Source: Siphonodentalium dalli (taxonomy: Eukaryota; Mollusca; Scaphopoda; Gadilida; Siphonodentaliidae). Taken from it: a stretch of 64,000 nt of DNA. Positions 1-12,060 of this stretch are shown here, in pieces; the first letter of the stretch is position 1; each line of letters begins with the position of its first letter. The stretch spans positions 216,585,982-216,649,981 of the forward strand of contig CP136063.1 of NCBI GenBank assembly GCA_032622095.1. Reading direction: 5' to 3'. The translations under genes and the position numbers were made by a program. The notes beneath the pieces are model-generated. The model was not told the DNA's origin, searched no databases, and saw nothing but the letters and a program-made list of their open reading frames with translations.

Positions 1-2747
1 TCTCGGTCACACCGAGTATTAATTCCAGGCGCTCATATCACTAGTTCATGGAACAACTCGATTAAACAAAGAAAATCCCAAATATTTAAAGTGGTGGGTT
101 ATTCAAGCAACAGTTTCTATGTTAAATTCAGAATGCTTCATGTCAAAACTCAATATTTCCAAAAATATAGCTACTACTTAGTGTGACAATGAAAGTTTAG
201 TCTCTGATCTTTGACTAGTTACACCATTATTAATAGTTGTTATGTGTATAACCAATTCGCGCACTTAGTTGCATCTTCTTAATGCCGATAAAGTAATAGT
301 CGTTACGTAAACGCGTGACTGTTTTCAATGTATTGTTGACCTGGTAATGATGCGTGTACCTAGTGATCGCATTGGCGTGGCCTATAATATGGTATTGTTT
401 ATTTCTCCACTGCGACCTTCAATGCGACCAATCAGATTACTTGCTCTGTTCGACTCTCGGTGTTCTGTCAATACTCCCGCCACGTTCGGCATTGTCGTAG
501 CCAACCAAAATGAAGCACAGTACAATCAATATGTTTACCGCATCAGCTATTTCGATCTGTTCCACGAGTTACGTTGACTGCAAATCATGTCTCTCAACGC
601 CAAAGAATAATAACTACTTTGAGCATTATTAAAACCTTGGCTATTTAAGTGTACCATTTACCGGGATATGTTTATTCCAGTAATTAAAGGTGCATCAGAC
701 CTTCATTTGAAACATTTAATCTTACAATTTAACACTTAATTGTATATTTAAACATGGCCAACTTCAGTGATTCTATAGACAATATAACTTACTCCAAACA
801 TTTCACATCTAAAGTATATACCATTCGAAATATTAAACAATTTCAAGTCGCAAAGAAAGCAAATGACGTGACCAGTGAGGAAATAAGCATGTTGTAGATA
901 TATAAGCGACATGACAACATACCATCAGGGAGTTTTATTATTGTTTTGTATGAGTTATTTAAATAAGTTTTTGTTTTTTTTGCCACGTTTTTGAATCACT
1001 ATTCATAGAGATGTCCGAAGATCGTAGAAAGCCGTATATTGTCGGAGTTATATACACATAGCCAAAGGCTGACATATATAGATTTATCAAAACAATGAAG
1101 GAGATAATGACAAAAATTAATTGGCATTCGCCAATGTCATGGTTCGCTTCAGATCGAGAAAATAGTTCATCGACGATAATCGGCATTTTGGACAAACGAA
1201 TGTGACATGCTAGTTATTTTCCACAATGACACAATGCTATCGATCCAATAGTTTATTTGAGGTTTTAGCTGAACACTTTGTACTTGTCATACTTTCAAAA
1301 CAGCGATAACTCAATGCATTTGCAATGGGAACTTTTCCGACTAATTACAATTAATACACATCAATCGCGTTTGTTTATTTTGGGCGACGGTGAGTTTCTT
1401 ATTATTCCTCTCTCAGAACAACGGTCTTGATCATAGTTCACGCCTAAGACACAAGAGACGCCTTTTGAAATGAGTCGAAAATGTTACAGTGCTCTTCTGA
1501 TTTTATGTTATCATTTGTGTTCGCGACCGATCAAATGCCAAAGATCCGAGCCGATGCATTGTCATTTAACTGCAGATTTCGCACCAGTAAACATAATCTT
1601 CGCAGGCATTTCGACACATTTCCAGTTGCTAGTTATGGTACAGTACCGGTAGCACCACATGTCAATGATTACTCGTGGTAAATTTCATTTCAATTTAGGA
1701 GTTTATTTTATTTATCCTCTTTTCAGAATGCACTCTGTGGTTGAAATATCGTCGATTTCTATGGAGTATTCAGATATATTGCTGAATATATCCTGCCATT
1801 TGCATTCAACTGAAACAAACACCTCTGGCTACCAGCACTCCCATCCGATCGAACCCATGTACTGGGCCACCAATATATGTGACCACGTCCCTGTCTACCT
1901 CCTATCAATGAATCTTCGGGACAATGGACATAAAGAGACTTGATATCACACTACCTATATATGTACCAAACATAATAAATGCATGAAGTGTATGGTATAT
2001 GGTATCCGCATAGGAACAAATATGTAAGGAATATATTTTACGCAGGTAAGATACATTTTGTGGTCCCCATTACGGCTGATGGAGCTATTCAAATTGCGCA
2101 CTGGGGCCTATCCAATTTTGCAGAATGCGAACCGTAGCATAAGAAATTGCGCACTGGGGCATGCTTGACTTGCAAATAAAAGTCGCACATGGTGTGAATA
2201 CCTTTGAAATATCTGACATTTCATATCGGATTAGGACAAGCAGGAATCGTCTCGATGAAATATAACCTAAAAGGAGCTGGGAAAGTGCATTTGAAGCGAA
2301 AATAGCATTTAAAACAGACATTGGGAATATAATCAACACATGTAACTGATCGGTTCGATATTTAGAAGTTCGATCATAGAACATTGATAAATCAATGGCC
2401 TGTGTATTGTCATCTATAGAAACAGCTATCGATGAACGCTAACACATGCATAGTATTCCTGATAACGACAGAAACTATTACCAGTTTCTGCAATGTCTTC
2501 TCCGGTTCTCATGAAAATGCAGGAGTGCACCGTGACATTGGCGAATGAGCACCGTATCCAAAACTGAATGCGAACCAGTTATCGTGGTGCAGGCGCGACC
2601 CCGTGTTGTTGAAATTCGGATTGCACGTGGAAGCAAATGAATTTATTAACTAGTTTTTTTTCCAGATGGGGTTTCTACCAACCATCCTTAGACCGACAAG
2701 AGTTACCACTTATACTGCCACATTGATAGACCAAATACTTACTAATG
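1..2747. other. AT-rich intergenic sequence, no gene recognised
   Basis: I see no coding frame with recognisable domains, no RNA gene and no element termini here. Open frames are short (below 100 codons) and have the random composition expected of AT-rich DNA. One small structure is visible: an identical 17-bp sequence occurs at 2,091-2,107 and again at 2,144-2,160. It lies too close together to be a dispersed repeat and could be a local duplication. It could be intergenic or intronic DNA; nothing decides between them. Confidence 0.6.
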
Positions 2748-2757
2748 ACTACTTGAT

Positions 2758-3592
2758 TGATTTATTGATTGGGGTTTAACGTCGTTTTGCAACACAGCCA
2801 TATCACGACGAGAAGAAACAGGTTATCAAAATCGAGCGAAGTCCTGATGGGTTTAACAGATTCAATTGTCCAGCAATGCTTTGTAGAGTTTTATCAATGA
2901 CAAAGATAGAATGTCTTCACATCTGGGTCAAAGCCAATCACCAAGTACTGAGGGAATACCACACCATCTTGTTAACTTGGTAGTAATCATTCTTACGAGC
3001 AAGACGTTTCTATGTTTCAGATGCCATATGAAAAGCAAAACACAAACAACTAGCCCAGCAGCCGCCGTGAACTACCCTTCGAATTATGGTCGAAGACTGG
3101 CATATAGCTGAAGCAGTGACCCGTTTAGACACTGCATATATCAGCCTCCTTACCTCTCCACAGTGAGCTCGAGGTAGGCGTGAACAATGCAGGATTCAAC
3201 AATCATCAGGACGAACACAAAAGAGGCTTGAGAGAACAGAAACACCATACGTGAAAACAACCAGCAAACGATACTTCAAACATAGACGAGAAATACAACA
3301 TACCAAAAATTTAATCTGAAACACTGTGGAGAGGCGTGACTACCCGATTGATTAAGTCGGGTCAACTCAACCACCCGTCTTGATGAGATGTAGGACCAAC
3401 GAGGACCATGAGCTAAGTCGTATCCGCAGGTCGATGCCTCGCGTGATGCGACCGCCCAAGTACCTCCAGGACTCCTACCCCACACCTCATGGGATGCACC
3501 CCACGGCAAACAGGGTGCCACAATAGGGGATTTTTACCCATCGCAGTGGGGCGGTAGGCCTATTCTACCCCGGGTCCATACGGGGGCTAATT
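2758..3592 (-). mobile_element. ORF1-only non-LTR retroposon, copy 1 (internally deleted, 835 bp)
   Basis: Read on the minus strand, the 5' end is near 3,592 (a GC-rich 5' UTR with a CCGCCCCACTGCGA block). The start of a gag-like ORF1 follows at about 3,050-2,840, and the sequence then jumps to the 3' tail, where TTTAACGTCG is followed by TTGATT/TGATT repeats at 2,758-2,775 (plus-strand reading). The 5' UTR and ORF1 start match the copy at 53,102-54,680. Imperfect flanking direct repeats AC(T/C)ACTTGAT at 2,748-2,757 and 3,593-3,602 look like a target-site duplication. No reverse transcriptase is present. The ORF1 reading frame is broken by several small indels, so this copy is dead. Boundaries rest on the flanking repeats and on alignment by eye with copy 3. 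Confidence 0.72.
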
Positions 3593-3619
3593 ACCACTTG
3601 ATGATCTTCAAATCCGGTA

Positions 3620-4147
3620 TTGTCATAACCGATGTCAGTAAACATTTTGGTACATTTTATCGCGAAAAGGCAATTCTCCAGAGTCATCAACAGCTAGGAA
3701 CACAGATAAACTTTGTGAAGACAATGTATCATGTTTTAAACGTATATTGTCTTCGACTACAACAAGAAACCACAATTCCCCCACACTTTTGCGATTGGAG
3801 GTAAAAATATCCACGACAAACAGAAGTATCTGAAGAATATAACAAATTCTAATCAACAATCGGCGCACGCGAAGCAGAAAAATATCGACTAACTCTAATT
3901 TGGATGTTTCAAGCTACCTTCAATTAGAAGTATTTTCATGCGGCCCATCAGAATAGTAGAATTGGTTTATATTCTTATCAAAATGAAGAATAAACACAGT
4001 AAAGATAACAAGGAGATTTTAGCAGTCACATTGAAACACATTATTGACGAAATTCCAATACCTCTATGCCATATAATAACTAATTCATTATAAGCAGGCG
4101 TTGTTACAAAAGAGATGAAAGTATCTAGAGTTATTCAACATATCATC
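3620..4147. other. AT-rich spacer, nothing recognised
   Basis: About 530 bases between retroposon copy 1 and the M1 MITE. Open frames of 68 and 77 codons overlap on opposite strands and have no recognisable domain; I treat them as chance. No TIRs or tandem repeats were seen. Confidence 0.5.
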
Positions 4148-4473
4148 GCGCAAATACGCACGAAATCGACCTATAATGTGAAATAGGTACATAATCTGAT
4201 TATTTGTTTCTAAAATAGGCAGATAATGTATCATATCCGTCATTCTGTTTTATGGCGCTGGCCACAGTTGAAAAGAGCTTACACCTGAAAGGTCGTGAAT
4301 TAACTAATTTCTGTCATTGTCAGCAAATAATAATCATTTTGAGTCGATAATGTGACTAAAAATCTTTTATATTCAGCACATTTTATCGACTCGAAATGAG
4401 GCAATTGTAAGCAGATTATCTACATAAAACAAGTTCTGTTATAAGCTTATAATGTGCGGATTTTTGGGAGAAC
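4148..4473 (+). mobile_element. Fold-back MITE, family M1 (copy 1)
   Basis: A roughly 326-bp non-coding block matching 27,914-28,233 in the same orientation and 20,288-20,630 in the opposite one. Shared ends are GCGCAAATACGCACG at the left and TTTTGGGAGAACA (TTTTCGGGAGAACA in the other copy) at the right. The right half folds on itself around GAGTCGATAATG / TTTTATCGACTC and a CAATTGTAAGCAGATTAT strand. There is no coding capacity. I do not know its superfamily, and simple terminal inverted repeats are not evident, so MITE is inferred from size, palindromic half and copy number. Confidence 0.65.
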
Positions 4474-4499
4474 AAAGTTATTCCTCTATTTAAATCAAA

Positions 4500-5595
4500 T
4501 GCAAGTAATGATTCAAAATGATCGTCCAATTTGTATCCTCCCCACATTTTCAAAAATCCTAGAGAAAGTGGTTTGTAATATGTTAGTGGAATTTTTCTGG
4601 AGTCCCAGGCAATATAAATAATTAGTTCGAGAGTTTTTTAAAGGATAGAGCGCAATATGTAGATTTGAACGGTTGTGTCTCAAGTGAAATTCCGATAACA
4701 ACTGGTGTCCCTCAGGGACCTATCTTAGTCCCGTTACGTTTTCTTTGCTATGTGAATTATATGTACTGGAGTACATCACTATCCCTTCTATAATTTGCAG
4801 ATGATACCACTGAATATGCGTCTCATCATAATCTAAATATACTTTTAAGCGAAAAAATACTCATCTTGAATTACTCAACAAATGGTTCAAGGCAAACAAA
4901 CTAATTAAATGCCACGAAAACCAAACATATATCTATTCCAACCGCCGGGTGGAAACTATAAGTGCACGAACATACTCTACAGATAAATGGTCAAATAATT
5001 GAAAGAATATGAAGCAGCTGCGAAGAAAAATCGTTCAAATTACTTGGTATTCATCTAGACGAAAACTTACCCTTCACACGACTTGTATTGCAACAAGAAT
5101 GACTAGAGCTATACGCGCAATTAACAGAGTAAGAGTTAAACATATTCTACCAGAAAGGAATTTACGACAGTTGAATTACAGTCTAATTCATAGTAACCTA
5201 ATATATGGCATTGGAATTTCTGGAAACTCGAATACGTTCAATGAATTAACAGTATTGCAGAAAAAGGAAATTCGCGTTATACATAATGAGAGATATATAT
5301 TAGCCAAAACTGATCCACTCTTAAAAAAATTTAAATACTGAAAGCTTACGATCTTAATAAAATACGTGCTTATCAATTCATGAACGATTGGTTCTGCAAC
5401 CAACTACACTCTCATTTCAAAACACTTATCGCATATACCACAACCTGACAATGGTAACAAGACATAGTGACAAATAAGGTGGAACAAAAGAACTTGATAC
5501 ATCTTTACAGTCAGTTTTACCACGTTCCAAATTTAAACGAGACGTATCAGAATATATTATAAGCAGCTACCTTTATAGTGTTCTTTGTAAATAAA
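4500..5595 (+). pseudogene. Degraded non-LTR retrotransposon reverse transcriptase (C-terminal half)
   Basis: Conceptual translation across three frames shows consecutive landmarks of a jockey/RTE-like reverse transcriptase. There is a TTGVPQGP block near 4,698-4,720, the catalytic FADDT box at 4,794-4,808, a LGIHLDENL-like thumb motif near 5,045-5,075, and then LRQL.YSLIHSNLIYGI and IRVIHNERY in an open stretch at 5,009-5,341. It ends with ISSYLYSV near 5,560-5,590. At least five frameshifts and many stops interrupt it, so no enzyme is made. In intact relatives this region primes cDNA synthesis on a nicked target. The N-terminal endonuclease is absent. The fragment starts in mid-domain, as expected of a 5'-truncated insertion. 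Family assignment is secure at the level of non-LTR RT; the clade is not. Confidence 0.85.
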
Positions 5596-6051
5596 ACGTT
5601 CATGGATGAAAACTACTGGTGTAAGAAGTGTTAAATGAATCCAATGCATTCAAGAATACAACTATATCACATGAAACCCCTATAATATCATTGAAAAATC
5701 CATTACATATTTTCTAATCTGTCACTAGTGGCTAATAGCTAATAGTCGAAGCGGTAATCACTTTCATTGTATACCTGCGCGCGTGACGTCATTTTGCTTC
5801 CGTACCAAAAGATAAACAACTTATATTATATTATTGACAAAATAATGTTATTGACAAATGTTACCAATAAATAACCCAATAGACGTCAAATAAAGACGAA
5901 ACTAAAAGGGACTATATTTCGTTGCGCGTGTAGTGCAGTACTGACGTATATTGGTGAAGCGTCTGAGCCAACAAAAGACTTGTATACAGTTTGCGTGTTC
6001 TCTACAGAGCTGATGTTGTCAAAAGGGCATAAGGCTTTAGTTTTTTTCATG

Positions 6052-6216
6052 TGATATACAAGATCTTCAACTCTTTATGTTGGGATATAAGATTTTATCA
6101 AACTTGTTTCATAAATTTGATTCACAACTCGTCTACGACTCGTTGTGAATCAAATTTATCAAATTTCATAAAATCTTATATCCCAACATAAGTCGTTGGA
6201 GATCCTCTATATATCA
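6052..6216. repeat. Long hairpin element (M2, copy 1)
   Basis: Two arms of about 65-75 nt (roughly 6,052-6,128 and 6,142-6,216) are near-perfect reverse complements around a 13-nt loop. The stem core is GATTCACAAC / GTTGTGAATC. The outer right end GGAGATCCTCTATATATC recurs, slightly changed, at the right end of the hairpin at 56,235-56,345. That shared end suggests a family of fold-back elements rather than a chance palindrome. Non-coding. Confidence 0.72.
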
Positions 6217-6582
6217 TCAGTCTTATATTATAGCAACATTAATATCATATACCATAACTAACGATTCTTTACTTTATTGCCACTTAAACCACAAAAGTAT
6301 CGTTGTCTACAATATTACAGATACAAACTGGTTACTCTGTCACATGGGCTCACCAGAGTCAGAATATTATTATCTAAGATTTGAAGTGTGCAGGAACACG
6401 ACCAGTGGGTCATGTCATCTCTGGTCATCTCCCAGTAATATATACTATATTTTGTTTGAGTTTTTATTATACGTTATCATGTTTGTTATCTATTACTAAA
6501 TAAAATTGAAATGAATTCAAAACATTTTAAAGAGCGTTCTCTAGTAAGTCGTGAGTTTGGTTATTCATGTTAGTGTCCGCCC

Positions 6583-7327
6583 ATAATGAACTTATAGTAA
6601 GTTATTGGGTCGATAATACACCCGATCCGCATAGCATGATCAGATATAGATACTTCATGACGGTCATTTTTTACCATATTTTGATACTTAATTGTGCACC
6701 GTTTACCCCCATCGAGCCCACAATTACGTTATATACAACTTAATAATAGACATATTACGACCAGCATAAGTATCGGAAGGGCGATAACTCAATAATGCCA
6801 ACAACACGTATTTTCGACGACAAGACGGAGTTCTTTCCAATACCACACATGATAAACTTTGGCCGTATGTAAGTCAAATTCAACTATTCTTTAAAATAAC
6901 TTCTTCGAGAAAAAACGCTCTTCATTTTTTTTTCAGTTCTAAATTTCTCCGTTATTTAAGTCAATTTAAATTTCTTCGTAAAATGCTCTTTAAAAGAATC
7001 ACTTTTTAAATTTGTTTTTTATTTTGTGTTTAATTTCTGAATATCTCAGTTATGTCGTCAAATTACTCATGTTGCGTCCGTGGTCAGTTCAGTACTAAGA
7101 TTTATATAACATACTGGTGGGTTCGATGGGCGAATACGGTACACAATTAATTGTCTATATATAGATGGTAAATACTATCCGCAATTAAGTATCTATATCT
7201 GATAATGCTATTCGAATCGGGTGACTAAAATACTCTCATTTTAAGTTCGTTATTCAGATTCTACGCCGATTATGACCCCAAAACAAATCGCCGATAGGGT
7301 GCTGATTTTCGGGAGAACAGACTGAAT
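6583..7327. mobile_element. Element with ~140-bp inverted arms, related to M1
   Basis: Arms at 6,583-6,722 and 7,113-7,252 are reverse complements with scattered mismatches. Matching blocks include the arm around AAGTATCTATATCTGAT (7,187) and TCGATGGG...CACAATTAA (7,122). About 390 bp lie between them. Sequence to 7,327 continues into a right end (GTGCTGATTTTCGGGAGAAC) almost identical to the right end of M1 MITEs, and 7,220-7,290 aligns with the M1 copy inside element A. I infer an M1-related fold-back transposon with expanded arms. No coding potential was seen. Confidence 0.62.
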
Positions 7328-7329
7328 AA

Positions 7330-8350
7330 TTAGATCGGACACTTTGGTCCATTATTGGGCTGTTTTTATGACCAGATATCGACTTTTAAAAGAGGAAGTT
7401 TTAACGTGTTTTTATTTTCTGTCAGACTTGCAGAAGATAGGTTGACAAAAAAGCGAAATATTGTTATTAGTCGGCGTCATGTGGTCTGATAAATTACACG
7501 TTGTGTGGTTTAGATGTTGACGTTGTATTTTGCGAAATTGAGCAACCGATTTCGTTGGACTCTTGTGTTTTGTGTTGGAGTGGATTTATAATCATTCTAT
7601 ACAAAGAGAAGGCATTTCAGGAAGTACTGTTTACAACCTTTGTATTGTTATTTAAATATGCTGACAATCCAGATAAGCCACACGATAAGCAACGTAGGTT
7701 TATCGCACAGTAATTCATTCCTATGAAGATAGATATTCACCCCGGGTCAGGTGGTCCTTCTGATTTAACTATGATGTTGGTGGGGCAAAGTTATGCTTTT
7801 AAGAAAAAGTACCGTTATTTTTCATAAATGGTTTATCAGAACGATTGGATGAAAAGCAATTATCTGTAAAAAGATTCCAAAACATATCTATTTTAAATTA
7901 GTAATCTCCGCGTTGATTGTTGCAAAGCGAGCATAATCAAGTTGGCCCTCCAATCGTTTTACAAATACCAGAGAAACGCCATTATTAAAATATGATTCGA
8001 ATATCTATGTTGTTGAATGTTGGATTTTCATCGAATCGCTCGAGTTAGCCTCGAAAACAGTTTTCTTCATTAACGGCAGCACTATGCATCACTGACACCA
8101 CAGCTATATATATATCAGTGGGGCCACCTAACACGAAAGAACATCAGCAGGACCTTTAACCAGGGGCGACATTCTTGAATTCTTGACTGTTGAAAAATTC
8201 TTAATTGTAGTAGGACATTATATCATTATCAATATGAGCATTGAAATGCCTATCGTGCATCAATCTGCATCCATTCGGTCACTGAGTGGGAAATAACTAG
8301 TAATAATGCCTGATTGATATCAACAACTTCTGACAGAATTTCAATTTTAT
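7330..8350. other. AT-rich spacer, nothing recognised
   Basis: No recognisable gene. The 70-codon open frame at 7,501-7,713 has no domain that I know. It has an uninterrupted, fairly hydrophobic translation but no partner, splice signal or repeated copy to support it. Confidence 0.4.
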
Positions 8351-8354
8351 ACAT

Positions 8355-8942
8355 TAAACGGACATGGCTCATTCGAGCTTCTAAATTATATCTACGTAAT
8401 TTGGAAGGAGATGTGAGATATGTGGGCAAATACACGAGATATTGATATACTGCGCTTTACTGGCTTCATATGCTCTGCTAAATATTGTCCATGGTAACAA
8501 CCATTTTTCAGCTGTTTTCCATTTTTGGCACAGAAGTGAAATAAACGCCCATTTTACTATCATATCATGCACATACCAACACGGAACGCTCTTTTCTGTT
8601 CCATGCCCCGCAAATGGCTGGGTTTTTTAAAACCCAAAACATCGTGTCAGAGTTGCATTTTTTATCACTTCTATCGACTTCAGTGCGAAATATTGATACC
8701 CACCGGCTTTATATGTGAAAGAAATGCTCTTGATTCATCCATATCAAGAATAGGCTAACACGTGACGCTCGTTCTGTTCCATGATGTGCAAATGGCTGTT
8801 TTTTTGTTAGGGACCCAAACATAGTGTTCATGGTTGTATTTTGTATGACTTCAATGCGTCTTTCTGGGACATCTATTGCTCGGTTAAAATTCAAAAGCGA
8901 ATACTATTGGTGTATTTTGGAACGAAAACCGCCAAGTGTGCT
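8355..8942 (+). repeat. Dispersed repeat V, near complete copy
   Basis: The start GACATGGCTCATTCGAGC (about 8,371) and the end region GTATTTTGGAACGAAAACCG (about 8,912) define a roughly 590-bp repeat. It is found in reverse orientation at 30,660-31,090 and, split by another repeat, at 16,434-17,235; a partial direct copy lies at 18,465-18,700. This copy has an internal duplication: the TGTTCCATG..GCAAATGGCTG segment occurs near 8,598 and again near 8,778. The motif CGCTCTTT sits at 8,587-8,594. Non-coding; class unknown, SINE-like or MITE-like size. Confidence 0.65.
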
Positions 8943-9633
8943 GTGTTGTGGTTAAATATACATATATGTTGTTTAGTACAGTTGTAGTTTTATACATTGA
9001 GATAATAAATTGTGTTGCTAATTTTCGTTTCCACGATGGCACAGTCTACACGTGACTGGTTCAATCGAAGGATAAATAGCATATGCATATATCAAATGAC
9101 CTTGGTAATATTTGGTTTATAATCTTACCTGCCCGGGGGTCATCTGGGAACCCGACTGCCATCCCGATTCTTTCACCTGCATGGAGACGGGTGACACCTT
9201 AAAACAAACAACACTGTATAAATGGCCGATCAATTCTGCAGCATTCGAGAACCTTTCTGTTGGCGCTATTCTCTCACATTTCTGACGAAGGTTTATAGTT
9301 TTTCAGGGACGTGGCTAGACCAATATTTATTACACGCTCGTTCCTACAGATACAGATTTATTCACTCATGTAGTAAAAATATGACATTGGAGCATTGACA
9401 TATTATAAGTTTACAAATAGTAATACATAAATTGTACGCATGCGTTATAAGTATTGAATACTCAATAGTGTTGGGGTGGGGTCATGTGGGTGGGGGTCTT
9501 TTCGTTATTATTAATTTCATTTTTGGTTCTTCGTTGTCGATGACAGGTATTATTCATGGGGGGGGGGTCTTCAGTACATTTGTTGTGGTGGTGGTGAATA
9601 AGGGGTATGTATATATAGTGTCAATCATGAGCC

Positions 9634-9910
9634 TCAGGGTGTTCCTTGTCTGACAAGGGCATATTTTATGAAGGCAGCTAGGTTTATCAAGATCTTGTTA
9701 TTCCGTGAGTTGAAAAGAGCATTTAGTTTGAGCGCATTCGGTCTTTTGCAGTAGAATTGTTTGATGTATTTCTTTCGGAGGTCGTCAAGATTCGTACCTT
9801 CAAGAATGAGGTGGTATTCATCACCCAGTTTCTCGTTACAGAAATTGCATTTCCGTACCTCATATGAGGTGCCTATCCATGATTCAGTTTCCACGAGCAG
9901 TCTTTGTAAT
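9634..9910 (-). pseudogene. Non-LTR retrotransposon ORF2 C-terminus (zinc-binding region), fragment
   Basis: An open minus-strand frame encodes the end of a retrotransposon polyprotein. Landmarks are R-L-L-V-E-T-E-S-W, then C-x2-C (CNFCNEK), GDEYH with a following LILEG where a cysteine is usual, LRKKYI..FY and a closing LAAFIKYAL tail. In mollusc non-LTR elements this C-x2-C...H...C module follows the reverse transcriptase and ends the protein, so the stop near 9,634 may be the natural end. The usual last cysteine is replaced by glycine (EGTN). Everything upstream is missing or unrecognisable, which is odd for a 5'-truncated copy only 280 bp long. Not functional. Confidence 0.72.
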
Positions 9911-9969
9911 GTAATGGTTGCGTGTACGGAATTTCATCAGGCATGCCACTGTTTTCTGATTTTTAAGTG

Positions 9970-11284
9970 ATATATAATAATCTTTGCCGAAATTTGGCTT
10001 GGTACAGAGTTATTGCTGTTCCATATTTACAAATCGGTATGGAACGGAAGGACGGAAATCAAACATTTTCAGATAAGAAAGAGGGAGAACTCTTAAACGG
10101 AAAATGTTAACAACGTCAATAAACTGATTTAGCACTTCCAGTCAACCCCTAAGCCAACAGAACTCCGTTTAGTGATGGATTATATATTTTAGTTAGCATT
10201 TTCACCGAAGATAAAACTAAGATAACGCATTAATATGGTTCCAATTGCCAGTTAAATACATTCTTGGCAGTTACATCCACGAAAGAGCACGAATATTAGC
10301 TCTATATTCGGCTTAGGAAAGTATAACAATATTAGTAATACTTCATACCTACATTTCACGCGGTAGAAAATACCCTGACGATTTGCATTGCAAACACTAT
10401 AGCATGTCTCCTTTAGAAAAATGCACATGCATTGAATTTGACACAGTATATTTCGTTAATATACTTGACACAGTATATTTCGTTAATATACTTTACTGTT
10501 TTCCAATCAAAGTTGCTCTCTCTTCGTCAGTACAATGTATTTCTCACTTAAAGTAACGCGTAAATGGTTTAAAATACCAACCCAGCCAGCAATGGGATTT
10601 TCGTCGAAATGAACGTTATCAGATATCGGCAAGCGGCTTCGACGAGGGTGACGAGTGCACATCCATCGGCAGCCATAGCTGAATATCCGGTTGCAAAGAG
10701 TACGACAGCACGTAGGATTGCGACAGGCAAATTGGATTTGATTAACCGTTTCTAGGGCTTAGCGAATGTGCCTTTTCCTTGTCGATTAAACCCGCGTATT
10801 CGTGTGCTCGACAAATCATTTGAGTCGTTTACATGACGCATGGGTGAATTTTCGGGTAAATCCGTGCGTTTGGTATCACTTCTATTATTTGTGCCGGCCA
10901 CACCATCTTCTGCTTCTTGTAGATTCGACTGAGTCTATGGGCAACGATGCTGATGCGGCGCATGTCAAATGGCTTTGGTCTGCTTATAGTGGATTCGTGT
11001 GTTTGCCTGGCCTAAACTGACGCGAACTCGAAGTGAATTACGATTACCAGAGTACCGATGACGCGAGTATTGAGTATTCATGTTGTATTCACAGCAATAT
11101 ATGACACCACAATTCACACATTTATGTACACATATCTACACAAATGATCACAAATGTAAATGTACCCTAACGCAGTGTTTTGGCGAGCAACTTTAATAGT
11201 CACACGCATATGCTGACCTCTGGTTGTTAATTGCTTTCAAAGATTGCATTACGCTACATTACGTCGGATACCGGTCCTAATAAA
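9970..11284. other. Intergenic, no gene recognised; one exact 27-bp duplication
   Basis: No domain-bearing frame was found. A 27-bp unit beginning ACACAGTATATTTCG is duplicated head to tail at 10,441-10,467 and 10,468-10,493, with a single difference at the final base. Around 10,600-11,030 the GC content rises and open frames appear by composition alone; I could not connect them to a family. Confidence 0.5.
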
Positions 11285-12060
11285 AGCCGACCGCACCTCC
11301 CCCAGGGGCCCGAGCGAGATGGGGCATGCACTATCGTGCATAATAGTAGACCTGTATGTACCGAAGGTCCAATCCCCAAGTCGACAGCTTGAGCGGAAAC
11401 GACACTGTTAACCATAACTTGCGGCTGGTTCCGTCGGGTACGCAAAATCCAAAAAGGCACCGACCGCACCTCCCCTGGCTGCTGACCACGGACAATCGGA
11501 CATGGACATCATATCATGCAGCGAATAACACTGTGCGTCCATGGAAGTCCGGAAGTGAATAAATTAACCCATAGCTGCTGTAGAGTTCGCTATGAATGTA
11601 CGCAAAAAATACACTAATTATTATGCAGAACACCTGTATGTACCAAAGTTACTAATCCCCAAGTCGATAGCTTGAGTGGAAACGGGATTTTTAACCCCTA
11701 ACGTGCGGCCGGTTCCGTCAGGTACGCAAAATAAAAAAGGCTCCGGTCGCACCTCCCCTAACTGTCTGACCACGGGAAGGGACATATCATGCAGCGAATA
11801 CCCTTCTTTGTTCATTGGCGAACGGGAAGTCGCTACCTGTAGAGGAAGTGAATATATTAACTCATATGCTGCTGTCGAAATCGCTTTTTATGAATGTACA
11901 CAAACACGCCGAAAATAACACCCACCGACCGCACCTCCTCCAGTGGTCCGAGGCAGATTGGGCATGCACTATCGAGCAGAATATACCCGTATATACCAAA
12001 GTTCCAATCCCCAAGTAGATAGCTTGAGCGGAAGTGAATATATTAACACCGACGGTGCTG
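11285..12060. repeat. GC-richer complex repeat, about 2.5 degenerate units
   Basis: Several blocks recur in the same order. CCGACCGCACCTCC.CCAG occurs near 11,288 and 11,934, with related CGCACCTCCCC blocks near 11,465 and 11,750. CCAATCCCCAAGT.GA.AGCTTGAG occurs near 11,371, 11,652 and 12,002. GTGAATA.ATTAAC occurs near 11,550, 11,846 and 12,032. Spacing between blocks is irregular (about 186-370 bp), so the array has been rearranged. A 27-bp segment, GAATGTACGCAAAAAA and neighbours near 11,580, recurs inverted near 12,520-12,550. This is not coding: the open frames shift between units. Confidence 0.65.
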
